64,000 bases of DNA from Ianthella basta (Eukaryota; Porifera; Demospongiae; Verongiida; Ianthellidae): positions 8,399,915 through 8,463,914 of the forward strand of contig OZ025870.1 of NCBI GenBank assembly GCA_964019415.1, given 5' to 3'. The translations under genes and the position numbers were made by a program. The notes beneath the pieces are model-generated. The model worked only from the letters and a program-made list of their open reading frames with translations, was not told the DNA's origin and searched no databases. Of the stretch, positions 1 through 27,435 are shown piece after piece; the stretch's first letter is position 1; every line of letters begins with the position of its first letter.

Positions 1-402
1 TACTGTTCTGCAGCTGACCCTTTTAGAATCACTTGCAGTGGCTAGTCTCTGTAAGTTGTAGGATCAAACATTCTTAGGAACCGATTTCATGACTACCAAC
101 ACTTCCACTGCCCATACCAATGACAGATGCAGTGCTTTTTTACTAGCACAATAGTAGTTTCTTATGACAGTGCTAGGGAAATTGATACTGTGAACTGACT
201 AATGTAAAGTTCCTTTGCCTTTGTTGTGCTCCCCCTGCCCCGTAACTGATTTAGTGATATTGAGTCCCTTATCATGTAATCTCACAAAGTACTTACTACT
301 TCCAATTTACTGCACTGAGTTAATTTGAAGGCGAAATGTCATGCCCTGCATGCATAGACAGTTGATGTTGTGCTGTGCCCTTATTCCTTGCTGTCTCTAC
401 AG

Positions 403-15970
<15,568 letters not shown>

Positions 15971-17069
15971 CATTAATGTCATGTTGCATGTACTGTATTG
16001 TCACTTATTCCCACAGGGTAATTTAGTTTTTTGGATGATGATGTACTTTATCACATGAATGAATCCAGTCCTGAAATTTATGCATTCTGAAGCTGAATTT
16101 TTCTATGCAGTGATGTATGATAATGGTTGCTACTGTCTATAATATTAGATATCATGTGCACAGGTCAAGTCAGCGCAGTCCTGGGCTCTTAACGTATAAT
16201 TATGAAAATTATCAATGAAAATTATCAGGGGCCGTTGCCATTGTAATGGGAATATTACAACTATCTGAATATCTGCTGATGTATTAATTCACATGATTAC
16301 ATAATCACCATTCGATCTATTTCTTGAGTGCTATATAAATTACATCTCACACTTGAATTGAATATATTCATTACACACATTAATGTTAAGTAACATATCC
16401 ACAGTCATCCTTCACCTTCACTTATGCATGGCTCTGTTATGACTGAAAGACGTAGCATCTCTGCTGTTACCCTTGTTGCTGTACTTGCCACACTGCATGG
16501 TTTGTTTGTTTGTATTGACATTCTGAAGGAAGCTACTGATTGGAATGTGTACACCTATTGCGCCTGGCTGTCAAACCAGCCAAGTGCATGTGCTTCCTTC
16601 AGAGATATCCTGCAGCTGTGCACAGAGGTACCATGCTGTTTGATATAGTTGCAGCCTACTCTGCGATACATATTTGTTGCGAATCTTTGTGCATTTTACT
16701 GCACTTGTTCCTCAGATTCTGAATAACGTGATTATAATGCAACATTACAATTTATCATGTATTTTATGTAAATACTCATTTCTACATAATCTGAAAGAGA
16801 TGGATGAAAAGTTCTAATACCAATTGCCTATGCAATTATTATTGGAGAAACTTTACTTTCTATGGTACGCACACATTTGGAAGGGTGATTTCAGTTTGGA
16901 GCATACTACATCTACAATGCAACCACAAGCACAAATAGTGGAAATTTTGCCCACGATTAGTGCTGAGCAACATTGGTTAAGCATCACTTGTATCATGTAC
17001 TATCATTACTGAACTGTGAATTGTCTCTATATTATTAGTTATGAATTAAACTTGGCGACTTTGTTTGTT

Positions 17070-17088
17070 GGGGCGCCGAAGGCGCCCC
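17070..17088. other. GC-rich perfect hairpin at start of an inserted segment
   Basis: gggcgcc-gaa-ggcgccc type palindrome, unlike the AT-rich surroundings. It begins a segment (about 17066-17610) missing from the homologous intron copies. I could not identify that segment. Confidence 0.5.
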
Positions 17089-19253
17089 TATATCGTTTTC
17101 AGATTTAGGTATTCATATGGCTTCATGTTCGTATGTATATATATATATATTTCTGTCATTTTGCAAATGGCGGCACTCACGTCAATCTTTACAAACCTTA
17201 AAATTTGCAGTACTTTTAAGGAGCTTTCTATAATGATCTGTAGCATTTTGTCGTGCACCGATCTCAAAGAGTCGAACTGCAGTCAGCTCTGTAAGTCTTC
17301 ACTACCTGAAACATGTTGCACTACAGCTTTAGGCACAATGTTCAGTAGCTACCTGGAAGACCTTTTTGATGGTATTCTGTACATCTGGCTGTGCTCGGTT
17401 TCTATGATTTCCCTTCAAAGATGGTCACGTCCCCTTCCCAGAAGATTCCAGATCCTAGCCAGCATATAGTGTCCAGCCACAATGAAGAAGGCAAGACTAT
17501 GCCACCCAATTTGGTGCACCCAATACCTGATATCAGTCCTGGTCATATCAGACACTTGGTGCCATTCTGGTGATGTCAGACCTCTTTTCAGGCCTACACC
17601 ACATATATCTAAGCATCTACTGATGTATTAATTCATACTGCTACACAATCACCATACTATACATTATCTAGAGTGCCATATAAATTACTTCTTATTCTTG
17701 AACTGGATATTGCACATTCATGCTAAGTGACACATATCCAGTCATCCTACATCCTCACTTATGCATGGCACTGTTATGACTGAAAGATGTAGCATCTCTG
17801 CTGTTACCCTTGTTGCTCTACATGCCACACTGTATGGCTTGCTTGTTTGTGTTGACATTCTGAGGGAAGCTACTGATTGGAATGTGTACACCTATTGTGC
17901 TTGGTTAGCTTCAAGCAACAACACACCCCTAGTGATCAGTAACTGCATCATTGTGTCTTCCTTTATGTGCTATTCTATTCTAGTGGTTTTACTATCCTTT
18001 GTGCATTGAATTGCAAATATGTCTGAGTAATGTGTGATCATGTCATTTATTGAAATTTGTTATATTCACCAGCTAATTTAACAATGTATTAAGTTATATA
18101 CGTATAAGGGGTTCATGTTTAAATGTGTCTATTTGTGTCTACTTGATTCTTGTTTCCCAGCTACGTAATGGGACCAGACTTCTCATTCTAAGTTGATTGC
18201 ATGTGGAATTTGGCAGTCAAAAACCCAAGGGTGCTTTCTACATCTCACAATGTTTCTCATTTCTAAGGTTTTGCTATAGTTCTGCAGCTAAAGCTCCACT
18301 CCACTCATACTTTTCCTTTACCATCAAGTTGCACCAAATTGGTTTAAACCCCTTATACAATGTCAGATCAACTTGTACCTAATCCAATCCAGTAATCTGA
18401 CATTCCTGCATTCTCACTTTATATCATGACAACCACAGAGGATGGCTGTCAAACCAGCCAAGCTCATGTGCTTCCTTTAGAAATATCCTGTGCACAGAGG
18501 TTCCATGCTCTGATGAAGTTGCAGACTACTGTGAGATACATTCTTGTTGCAAATCTTTGGGCACTTTACTGCACTTGTTCCTCAGTCTCTGAATAACGTG
18601 ATTTTAATTTTATGTGAATCCTCACTCTGACATAATCTGAAAGAGATGGGCCCAATTCCAATACCATTTACCTATACAATTATTGGCAAAACTTCACTTT
18701 CTATGGTACACACACATTGGGAAGTGTGATTTCCTTTTTGAGCATACTACATCTACAATGTGACCACAAGCACAAATAGTATCACATACCATATCAGTAG
18801 TGGAAACTGGACTACAGCTGACATTCCCTCAACACGTACATCTATTCTGCCATGGTCATTTTTGAAATTTTGCCCATGATTAGTGCTGAGCTTACTTAGT
18901 ACTTAAGCACCACTTGTATCATGTACTATCATTGCCATTCATAAACTGAGAACGGACTCTGTTTTAATTGTCAATTGAAATGGTTTTGTTTGTTTTAATG
19001 AATGAAAATCATCATCATCATCATTATTATTATTAAGAGAGTAACACCAAACAGCTTGCATGAAAGTAGCTGAAACAAAGGTGACGAACATAGGAGAGGT
19101 AAAACTGTAGGCGAGCTTGTGGTGGAGCAAATTTTCTGCCCTTGCGCAGGATTGAGAATTTCCTAGGCTACCTGCAGGGCCATTCCAATGTGGTCATTCC
19201 AATTGAGGGAATTGTTGATCATTACTCCCAAATATTTAAATCGCGGCATATTG

Positions 19254-20021
19254 TTAATGGAGTTCCACAAAACTGTACACCCAACTCTTGATCATCTCTG
19301 CATTTGGAGGTGCTGCTACCCGGTACATCACCCTGGTTTTCTTAGCATTCAATTGGAGCTCATTATCTTCTAACCATATCCCGAGTGCTTTCATGTTCAT
19401 GTTCAATGAGTTTCTCACCTCTGCTAAATCAGGGCCAGATTCATGCATTGCTCCATCATCTGCAAACAGATTGGTTTGAGCACTTAAAACCTGAAGAAGA
19501 TCGTTGATAAAGAGAGAAAATATGAGGGGCCCCAAGAGAGATCCCTGAGGAACCCCTCTTGTAATATGCTCAACAGATGAGGTCTCATTCTGATACTGTA
19601 CAAACTGATGTCTACCACTTAGGTAGCTACCAAACCAGTTGATAGATGCCTGGGATAGGGCAAAGGTGGGCAGTTTGGCGATCAGCAAGCTGTGAGAAAC
19701 AGAATCAAAAGCTTTCTTTAAGTCCAGGAACACCACACCAACAGCTTTTTTGTCATCCAGTTCCCTTCTCCAAGCATCCAGAGTATCTAGCAACAGCATT
19801 TCTGCTGAGTGACCTTTCCTAAAGCCAAACTGCCTGTCAAGCAGGAAGGAGTGGTGTTCGAGGAACTCTGTTAGCTGGCTATTCACAATAGTCTCCAGTA
19901 CCTTTGAGGCTGCAGGAAGAATGGAGATTGGCCTGTAGTTATCGAGGCTGCTTCTGTCTCCATTCTTGAAAATAGGGACAATCTTTGCCATTTTCCACTC
20001 AGACGGAATTAAATTTGACAA
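19254..20021 (-). pseudogene. LINE reverse transcriptase fragment
   Basis: A 255-codon frame with the non-LTR RT order: PSEWKMAKIVPIFKNGD, NYRPISILP, FGFRKGHS, FLDLKKAFDSV, RGVPQGSLLGPLIFSLFIND and FADD. FADD replaces the usual YADD; both aspartates remain. Upstream on the minus strand the frame is broken near 20022-20150, where the linker domain continues in another frame. Confidence 0.88.
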
Positions 20022-20596
20022 GAGGGAGGCATTGATGAAAGCAGTGAGGCTATCAGCAATCTCAATTGTAGTCAGGGACAGAAATGTGTTGGATATTGAT
20101 CACATCCTACTGCTTTCCTGTGTGGCAGCTTTTTTAAGAGCTTACCTACTAGGCTAGGATGCACCACCTGAAGATTGAAAGACTCGAGAGAAGACCTGCG
20201 ATTGGGGACCGGTACACAAGAGGTGGGGGGTGGCTACCACATTCTGACTGCACCACAAATTTCCTGCTGAAGGCCTCAGCTATCAGGGATGGATCAGCTG
20301 TTAGTCCATTGCCAACAAGCAGTTCACGAGCCTCTACACCAAATTTGGACCTTGCCGAGGAAGGAAAGGCCTTCTTCATATTTCGCCGAAAGTTCATGTT
20401 CATGTTCATGTAATCTTATTTAAACTGGGAAAACCTTTAACCCTAAGACTACGTTTCAAGGTACCCAGGAACACAAAGTACAAGAAACAATGATGGGATC
20501 AGGGGGGGTGAGAGTAATATAGATGATGAGGTACATGTATCTTAATCTTGTTAACAGCAAGCAGACATGAATGAAATAAGAATGAAATAAGTGTGG

Positions 20597-21069
20597 TTAA
20601 TAATAATTATGATGTGTAAGACAGAAAATGAGATCGTGAAGTTGCGATTTTTGTGACTGCTTGAAGTGAATGTAGGAGCTCTTTCCTGGTCTTTTGAAAA
20701 GTAGCTTAGTAGCCAAAGTTACTAGTGAGTGATCAGAAAAGCCAACAGGGATGACCTTCACGTCATGTGCCTCACTAGAGATTGGTTGATTAGCAAAGAT
20801 GAGATCAATTAAGGTGGATGTGGAGACTGAGATACGAGTCGGACATGTACCAGCTGCTGCAGTTGCATGTTGGCCGTGCACTCTAGGAGTCTAGACACGT
20901 CACTGTTTGCATGCAAGAGACAATTGATGTCGAAGTCACCCATAACAATTACAGGTGTGCAGGGTGAGGCAGCCTTTTGTATCATCTCTTCAAAATGGTG
21001 GTGAAAGAAAGATGGAGAGTTAAGGGGCCGATAGACACAAGCTACAAGGCAGTTCCTGTTCAATTGCAA
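20597..21069 (-). pseudogene. LINE endonuclease fragment
   Basis: Two overlapping minus-strand frames together show endonuclease motifs: VACVYRPL, VIVMGDFDIN, then TLIDLIFANQP and the SDH motif (GFSDHSLVT). One frameshift lies near 20830-20880. The N-terminal part of the domain is absent. Confidence 0.8.
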
Positions 21070-21743
21070 TCGTCTAAGCTAGGATGCTCATGAACTGCTT
21101 GTTGACAATGAAATGACACTCCTCCTGAATGGCAAGGTAATGCTACAGAAATGCACACATTTACTGCATTCTATCATCTTCACTTTCCATGGTACACACA
21201 CATTCAGTTCCAATGCCAATTACCTATACAAGTACTGACAAAACTTTGCTTTCTGTGGTACGCACACATTTGGGAAGTGTGATTTCCTTTCTGAGCATAC
21301 TACATCTATGGTCATGCATCTACAACGTAACCACAAGCACAAATAGTATCAGCACTGGAACCAGATCTGCAGCTTGGCATATCAGCAAATTAAATGGAAA
21401 CTGATCTGCAGCTGACATCTCAATGTGTGCATCCATACTGCCATGGTCATCTTGGAAAATTTGCCCATGCATATGATTAGTGCAGCAGTGCAACACTACC
21501 TTAGCATCACTTGTATCATGTATTATCATTGCCATTCATTAACTGAGAATGGTCTCTGTAGTACTTGTGGATTGAAGTGGCTTTGTTTGTTTTTACTGTA
21601 TAATGAATGAAATGACATTTTCCTACTGAATGACAAGGTAACACTGCGGAAGTGCTCACATTTCCTGCTTTCTAGCTTCACATTTCCTCCTGGTCCGTCT
21701 TCGAGATTCTCAGTCATATTCCCTCTTATGTCTGCCTGTACAG

Positions 21744-21928
21744 CGTGGGGAATCTGCCCTCCAGATAGCTGTCAGGAAAGGGCACCTGTCAAGATGCTCG
21801 TTCAAGTGTACCGAGAAATAAACTTGGACCACACTGTTGGCCAGTACCACATGGACCTTGCTGAAGATCACCATCATGAACATTTGGTGGAATACCTCTC
21901 AAGTGAATTCCCTGCACTGAAGAGAAAG
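21744..21928 (+). pseudogene. Frameshifted 64-codon exon in the 3' duplicate
   Basis: 185 nt against 192 nt in the intact copies; the 7 missing bases correspond to the codons around LDM. Acceptor and donor look normal. The frame ends in TAA about 25 codons in. Confidence 0.8.
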
Positions 21929-22075
21929 GTGTGCTGTGACGAATATACATGCCTATCTAGCTACATAGGTGTTTGGATCGATCATGTGCTAGCTGTTGTA
22001 TATAACACAAACTGTTTTAATGATTACATTATAATATTATAATAATGTCGTGTTCACCCCTATATCTGTGTGCAG

Positions 22076-22141
22076 GCACAAGTGCCCCCACCGACTAAGT
22101 ATCCCAACGTGTGGTCATTATCTGGTGATCAACACTACTAG
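22076..22141 (+). pseudogene. Duplicate terminal exon
   Basis: Acceptor tgtgcag, 21 codons and TAG, with the tail AQVPPPTKYPNVWSLSGDQH. It is open but sits behind the frameshifted exon, so it is probably unused. Confidence 0.6.
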
Positions 22142-25100
22142 CACGAATGTCATGATGCATGTATTGTATTCTATAAGATGCTGATGTACGTTATTGCATG
22201 AATGAATTCAGTCCTACAATTTCTGCATTCTGAAACTGAGTTCAATACAGCTATGTATGGTAATGGTTGTTGCTGTCTATTTTAGATATCAGTGTTCATT
22301 TTGAATTCATTTCACTATAGCTAGAAAATACATCAATGTATGATTGATTAAACTTTGGTGCAGTTCTGAATAAAACTATATTATAATGTACTGGGGTTAA
22401 AATATAAAAGTTTCTGCGCATCATGCATGCAATTGGCATGATTAAACTTGTCAACAAAGTACAATCAATCATGATCATGCACAATGAACAATGCAGATTA
22501 TGTAGTTACATCACTATATAATTATTATAATTATTATGTTGCATGAAGTTAAGTGCATGGGAATCTATCATTATAATAATTATTATATACTGCAGCCATA
22601 TGGGCGCCAGCTATGTATAATCATAGAGCTATGGTATAAGTATCTAGAATTATAATTATACAATTACTGGGAGCTGGTGTGTTTCATCTACTATAATTAT
22701 ACAGATCTAAAAGTGCATGGGTCCAGAAAGCATATATGGCTCCTTCAATTCCACATAATATTTATATAGTCGTGGATGTTTTGTGAACCTCATTAGTGAC
22801 AGCTGTTTCGATCATGAGTGTTTTCCTCAAGAGGGATGGCTTCATCAGTAGCTGTGATGGATGACTACTCATTATTCATACTGCAAAACGTGGACTGAAT
22901 GATACCATCAATACATGTACAATGTGGCAGCTATTAGCCACTTGTGTGCATGCAACACGACAATGATTACATATGAACTGTATGTTGCAAGTGGTGTCCA
23001 GTTTTCATGACAACTGAATATAATATAATATATTATGAATGTTATTGCTTGTACACTACTTCTGACTAGCAACATTCTTAAAGTAATCTCATAGTAAATG
23101 ATGATAAAGCTATATAACAGTCAGTGTGACTAACTGAAAGGTGTGGTGACTGTACTGTCACTCTGACTATGCCACTGTGTTACCACACTGCACACCATGC
23201 TCATCTCTATCCCACTGACTGCTGCTGGTAGAGAGCAGGCCCCTTCAGTAGTAGGCTTGGGGTCACTGCTAAAAGTGGGGTCAACTGCAGCTGACAATGA
23301 GGCTCTCTCACATACACCCACTGCAGTCAATGCATAATGTGTATTAATGCACCAACTGAAGCACCTCCTGTAGTGATGGGTACTGCTTGGACTACATATT
23401 AATTATAATTACACCACATCAGTACCACATGTGGATGCTATATCTGCTGCATGCATACATTGAATTGCATGCTGCCATCTGAGGCTACTATTGTGGCATA
23501 TACTCCCATTCATTCTGTCCATGCAGTGGTTGGTCAAGTCTCTTCAGCAGTATATAGGCACTAGGTAGTAGAAGTACCATCTGGCAATGTGGGCAGGACA
23601 ATGCATATGGAGCAATCCCCAAATCGGTCCTTGCCAATGGAGAGCTGCTGTTATGCACATCTTTCCATCACAACTCACCTCACAACTGCTCCTGAACTAC
23701 AAAAACCTGGTCCATGTGAGGACTCTCCCTTTCCAGGGATGCAGCAATGAGACGATCAGTGTCGTCTTCTTCAGCTGATAGAAGCTTGCTCTCTTGTCTG
23801 TGTCCATGTCACAGTGTCATGTCCATCATCATACTGAACACTACAGGCAATGAGTAACACTTGCACCAAGTGCAATATTACTTTGATACAGCCAGTGTCC
23901 TATGGGAATTACCCAACTGACCCAGGGCACATATTTCCCAAACGACAACTCCATGTGACCACCTGTGGGAGAAAGGCATAAGGTGATTGAATCATTCTCA
24001 CAGCACCACACACAGTGCTGCACACTCTGCAATACTCACACATCAGACTTCTCAGAGAAGATTAACTTGGTTAGTGCTTCTGGAGCCACCCAGGGATATA
24101 AAGCAGCTTGGTGCAGCAATGGAAGGCATAATTAAAGCTCCTTTGCTTCACAAAAGAGTTCAAAGTTGGCTATATTTAGGCATTTTGGTCATTTTGCATA
24201 ACACCCATTCTAGCTAGGAACTCCAGGAGAAGTGGAAAAGATTGATGATATGACCCGAAACAACAATCAAAATATTCTCACTGCTCACCATCCCTAGGGT
24301 GGTATACAGGTAAATGATAGGACATCCCTGCGCTCCAGAGTGAGGCTAGCGTATAGTAGGCCTTCATCTCTTTTGAGACTTGAATACGAGGAGGCATGGC
24401 TATGGCATGAGGGTGCAGCTGCAGTACAGCATGGTATGTGAGAGGAACAGAGTAAACAGTGAGTTTAGTAATAATACCACCCTCATCCTCTGAATGTATC
24501 ACTGAACTATCATGCCCTTAGAGCTGTTGAATATATTACACATTCTCAGAATTTGCTGGTTTCTGTAGATCTAGCCATTATAGACGATGGCCGACTGATC
24601 TAATTGGGACGATACACACTAATACACATTATTTAGCTTATTTGTATTACTATAGTGTGTCTCTCCAATGAACCACTAACTTTGTCAACGGCTTTGCTCA
24701 TACCTCATTTACATCTCTCTCAGCAATTTGAGTCAAATCCATCTCTCTTCAGCCACATAGGGCAAAGATGCATGCATAATTGTGCATTGTGTGGGAGGCA
24801 AGCTATAGTACCTAAACTTACCTCAGCATTATCTTTCTCATTTAGCACACCACACTATACACTTAACCTATAGCTACTAGCATTACTAAAGATTTTCTTC
24901 CAAAATAGTAGGAATGCAGGGATGGCACAAAAAGTAAAGAAACAAGCTGTTACACTGTGGAGCATTAACCATGGTCCCTACATGCAAGAATGTTGCACCT
25001 TATAGTACAATATCCTTGAATGTATAGGGACGATGGTTAATGTTCCACTGTGTAACAGCTTTTACTTGTTTCTGTACTTGTGTCACCATTGAGAAGCATC

Positions 25101-26880
25101 CTGAGCATGAGCTGGTACCCCTGGGATTGGCACTTGAAACCCTGCCTTTGACGTGACTCCTGGCAGACTGGTGACTGGCGGGATTATCACAGAGAATGGG
25201 ACTGTCATGCCAGAAGAGATTGCCAAACTTCAGCTGTGATTTCATTATTTTTATATACTGTATACTTCATTGCTTGTATTTATATTGATTGGTAGAGTTA
25301 AAATGACTGAAGATATTTGAGTAGCTAGGTTTGATGCCAAACAGAACACATAATTCATTTATTATTAATCAAGCACCATTCATATCACATGGATATCAGG
25401 ATAGCTATTATGACTCCATACACGTGTTCATGTATTAATTTATTGATGTAGTCATGTTAAATATTATTCTTAAGGAGATGTCTTCATTGACCATGCAGTG
25501 GCATGCAGTGTATGTGCTATAGCTAGCTATAGCAAGGGTAATATCCCCTTCTGGGATCTTTCATTGAGACAGGCATCGATCATGCACTCTGAGAATAGCC
25601 CGGCAAATTTCAGCAAACATTAGTTTGTGGGTTCATGATCATGAGTGCATAATCAGTGGCATTTGGATCTCATTGAAGATTAATCAACTGATCAAGCTAG
25701 TGTCATACATGTTAGCCATGTTGGCACACCATAACTGGGGTTTTATAGCACATTAAAGCTGAGGCTATAGGGAGAAGGCAAGCCTAGGATGGAGAGTCAC
25801 TGGGAATAACTAGCAAGATATGTGTAATGGAGGGTAGTCCAGTCCACTCTGGTCTCCCTCCCTTGCATGATGGTATAAAGGAAGCATTACTGATCGACTG
25901 TGCTGGATAATTCCATTCCTTCTGTGATCTCCAGTTGTGTGCAAACTACTTTGCTGCATGTCTGCATGAATAACAGTATATTTTGAGGTTGAAAATCTTG
26001 TGGGGCGCCTGCACCCATAAAACATGAAATATTTGCTAGGAATTTCTTGGTCCCATTCAATAGAGTTCAGATGGTTGGACATACCGCATTGCTAATGGCC
26101 TCAAAGGCAGTTTGCAGACCTGGTTTGTAAGAGTTTCAAATGCAAATCTCCATATAGCAATTATCCAGTGAAAGCACATCTCTATAATAGTTAGCTATCA
26201 AAATACTTTGCTTGCAAAAAACTACTTTTCTGATTGGCATAACATTAATATTCTGAACGATGTTCATGCTACTTCGTGCCTGGACAAGGAATCTTGAATC
26301 TGTAGCTATATACATACGTACATGCATGGTCACTGACATTACACATATAGTTTCCTGATAGTTTAGCTTCAAGACCTAGCTGGAATAAGTTAGCTACTCC
26401 ATGCATGGCCACCATGCTTACAGAGCTATAGCTAGCTAGCTGTGGGAATGGTGGAGGGAGTTTTCTCCCCAACAGCTTTGATTCCATTACAAAGTCAAGG
26501 TAGTTCATTATGGCAGACTCCTCACATAAATAGTTTAAAGGTATTTATCTAGCTAATGCCTAGATACTCATAGTCATAGCTAGCCATCTATCTAGCTATC
26601 CAGCTAGTTAGCTAGCTAGCTGACAGTTGCGGTGGCATCAATTGCTACTGTACAAGAAGACCCATCTGACAGCTTCCCCTTTGCAATTTATAGCTATGTT
26701 CTAGAAGTAGAGTACACAGTTTAGAAGACTTGCATAAGAAAAGAAGCCAGCTAGCTGGCTATAGCTAGCTAATCCATAAAACAACTTGCTTAGTTAAAAC
26801 TGCATGACTACAATACTTTTATGGCAAGGGAAACTTTCCATTTGTGCTGTCTCTAGTACGTCGCCAGCAGTAACGAAGAT
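22142..26880. other. AT-rich intergenic stretch without recognised genes
   Basis: About 4.7 kb between the gene A duplicate and gene B. It contains TTATAAT-rich tracts (22500-22700), one MITE (24916-25090) and TAGC-rich sequence (26400-26770). Open frames here are short with no recognisable motifs. Confidence 0.6.
24916..25090. mobile_element. Palindromic MITE, family M1, copy 2
   Basis: Left arm from gcagggatggcac through aagctgttac to attaaccatggtccct. Right arm runs agggacgatggttaat, gtaacagctttta, to gtgtcacc. The arms are about 70 bp and nearly complementary. Confidence 0.8.
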
Positions 26881-26960
26881 TGGAACGTAAAATGCAAGGC
26901 AATTCCCTTCCCTTTCCGCGCCTGTAGGCGTTTACGTGGGACGGGCTAGCAAGGTACGAT

Positions 26961-26982
26961 TGGTATTGCGCAATCGCAATAC
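26961..26982. promoter_or_regulatory. Palindrome containing ATTGCGCAAT, upstream of gene B start
   Basis: Bases 26965-26974 spell ATTGCGCAAT, the known palindromic binding sequence of C/EBP-type bZIP factors. An overlapping GGTATTGCG/CGCAATACC repeat spans 26962-26983. It lies 40 bp before the ATG, with a GC-box-like ccccgccc near 26999. Regulatory use is inferred. Confidence 0.4.
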
Positions 26983-27014
26983 CATCGTCCTTTGTTCGCC
27001 CCGCCCATACAGAA

Positions 27015-27435
27015 ATGGAGAGTACGAGGAAGGAAGTAGTACATGCGAAGGCGCACCGAAAACGAGTCAGGAAAAGTGTAACGGTTGCCAAATTTCTACA
27101 GGATTGTGGGCAGTTACTCACAGACGTTGAACATTCACGAGTCGATGACGAGTCCGCTGACAACGACTCTGCGGTGGACGAGCTGTTTGAAATCTTACTG
27201 ACCAAGGAAGGCAAGGACTTTGATACAGTTTGTTCAGCTTTAACAGCTAATGGATACGAGGAGTTGGTGGCGAGGCTGGAGGAGGAAGCGATTTTAAGGA
27301 AAAGCCTTAATGTTGCGCCAAGTGATCAAGAATTGCCAGTGAAAGTGGAGCATGCTCGGAATGAACTGGCAGAAGCAGATAACTCGCCTACAAGCCGTTT
27401 TCCCAAAGGATTGAAAGAGCAATCTTGGGATAAAG
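27015..27435 (+). CDS. Gene B exon 1: CARD-like death-fold region
   Basis: Starts at ATG 27015 (MESTRKEVV), ends at donor G|gtaatt in phase 1. Residues about 15-100 are helical. The stretch AVDELFEILLTKEGKDFDTV then CSALTANGYEELVARLEEE matches the last helices of CARDs (a leucine-rich helix, KG..AF..FC, then a closing helix). The basic start (KAHRKRVRKSV) is typical of a CARD H1. Assignment is by pattern only. Confidence 0.65.

Larger units (their letters stand above)
19008..21085 (-). mobile_element. 5'-truncated LINE (CR1/L2/Jockey-like), minus strand
   Basis: Reading on the minus strand, it holds the C-terminal half of an AP-type endonuclease, a linker, a reverse transcriptase, and a 3' tail of (ATT)n/(GAT)n repeats at 19008-19034. 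It interrupts the third copy of the duplicated gene A intron. Frameshifts separate endonuclease, linker and RT, so it is dead. The N-terminal endonuclease half and any ORF1 are missing, as is typical of 5' truncation during target-primed insertion. A short aatgaa at both edges may be a target duplication. Confidence 0.85.
16150..22141 (+). pseudogene. Partial, decayed duplicate of the gene A 3' end
   Basis: Contains repeated copies of the large intron, a damaged 64-codon exon (21744-21928) and an intact-looking terminal exon (22076-22141). No 68- or 33-codon exons are present. The 64-codon exon lacks 7 nt after GGGCACCT and runs into a stop a few codons later. Gene A transcripts could in principle splice to these exons, but the product would be truncated. 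Confidence 0.7.

Noticed and set aside
26819-27214. Serine-rich minus-strand frame at the gene B start
   Set aside because: It is the antisense of CARD exon 1, whose plus-strand frame has splice and paralogue support.
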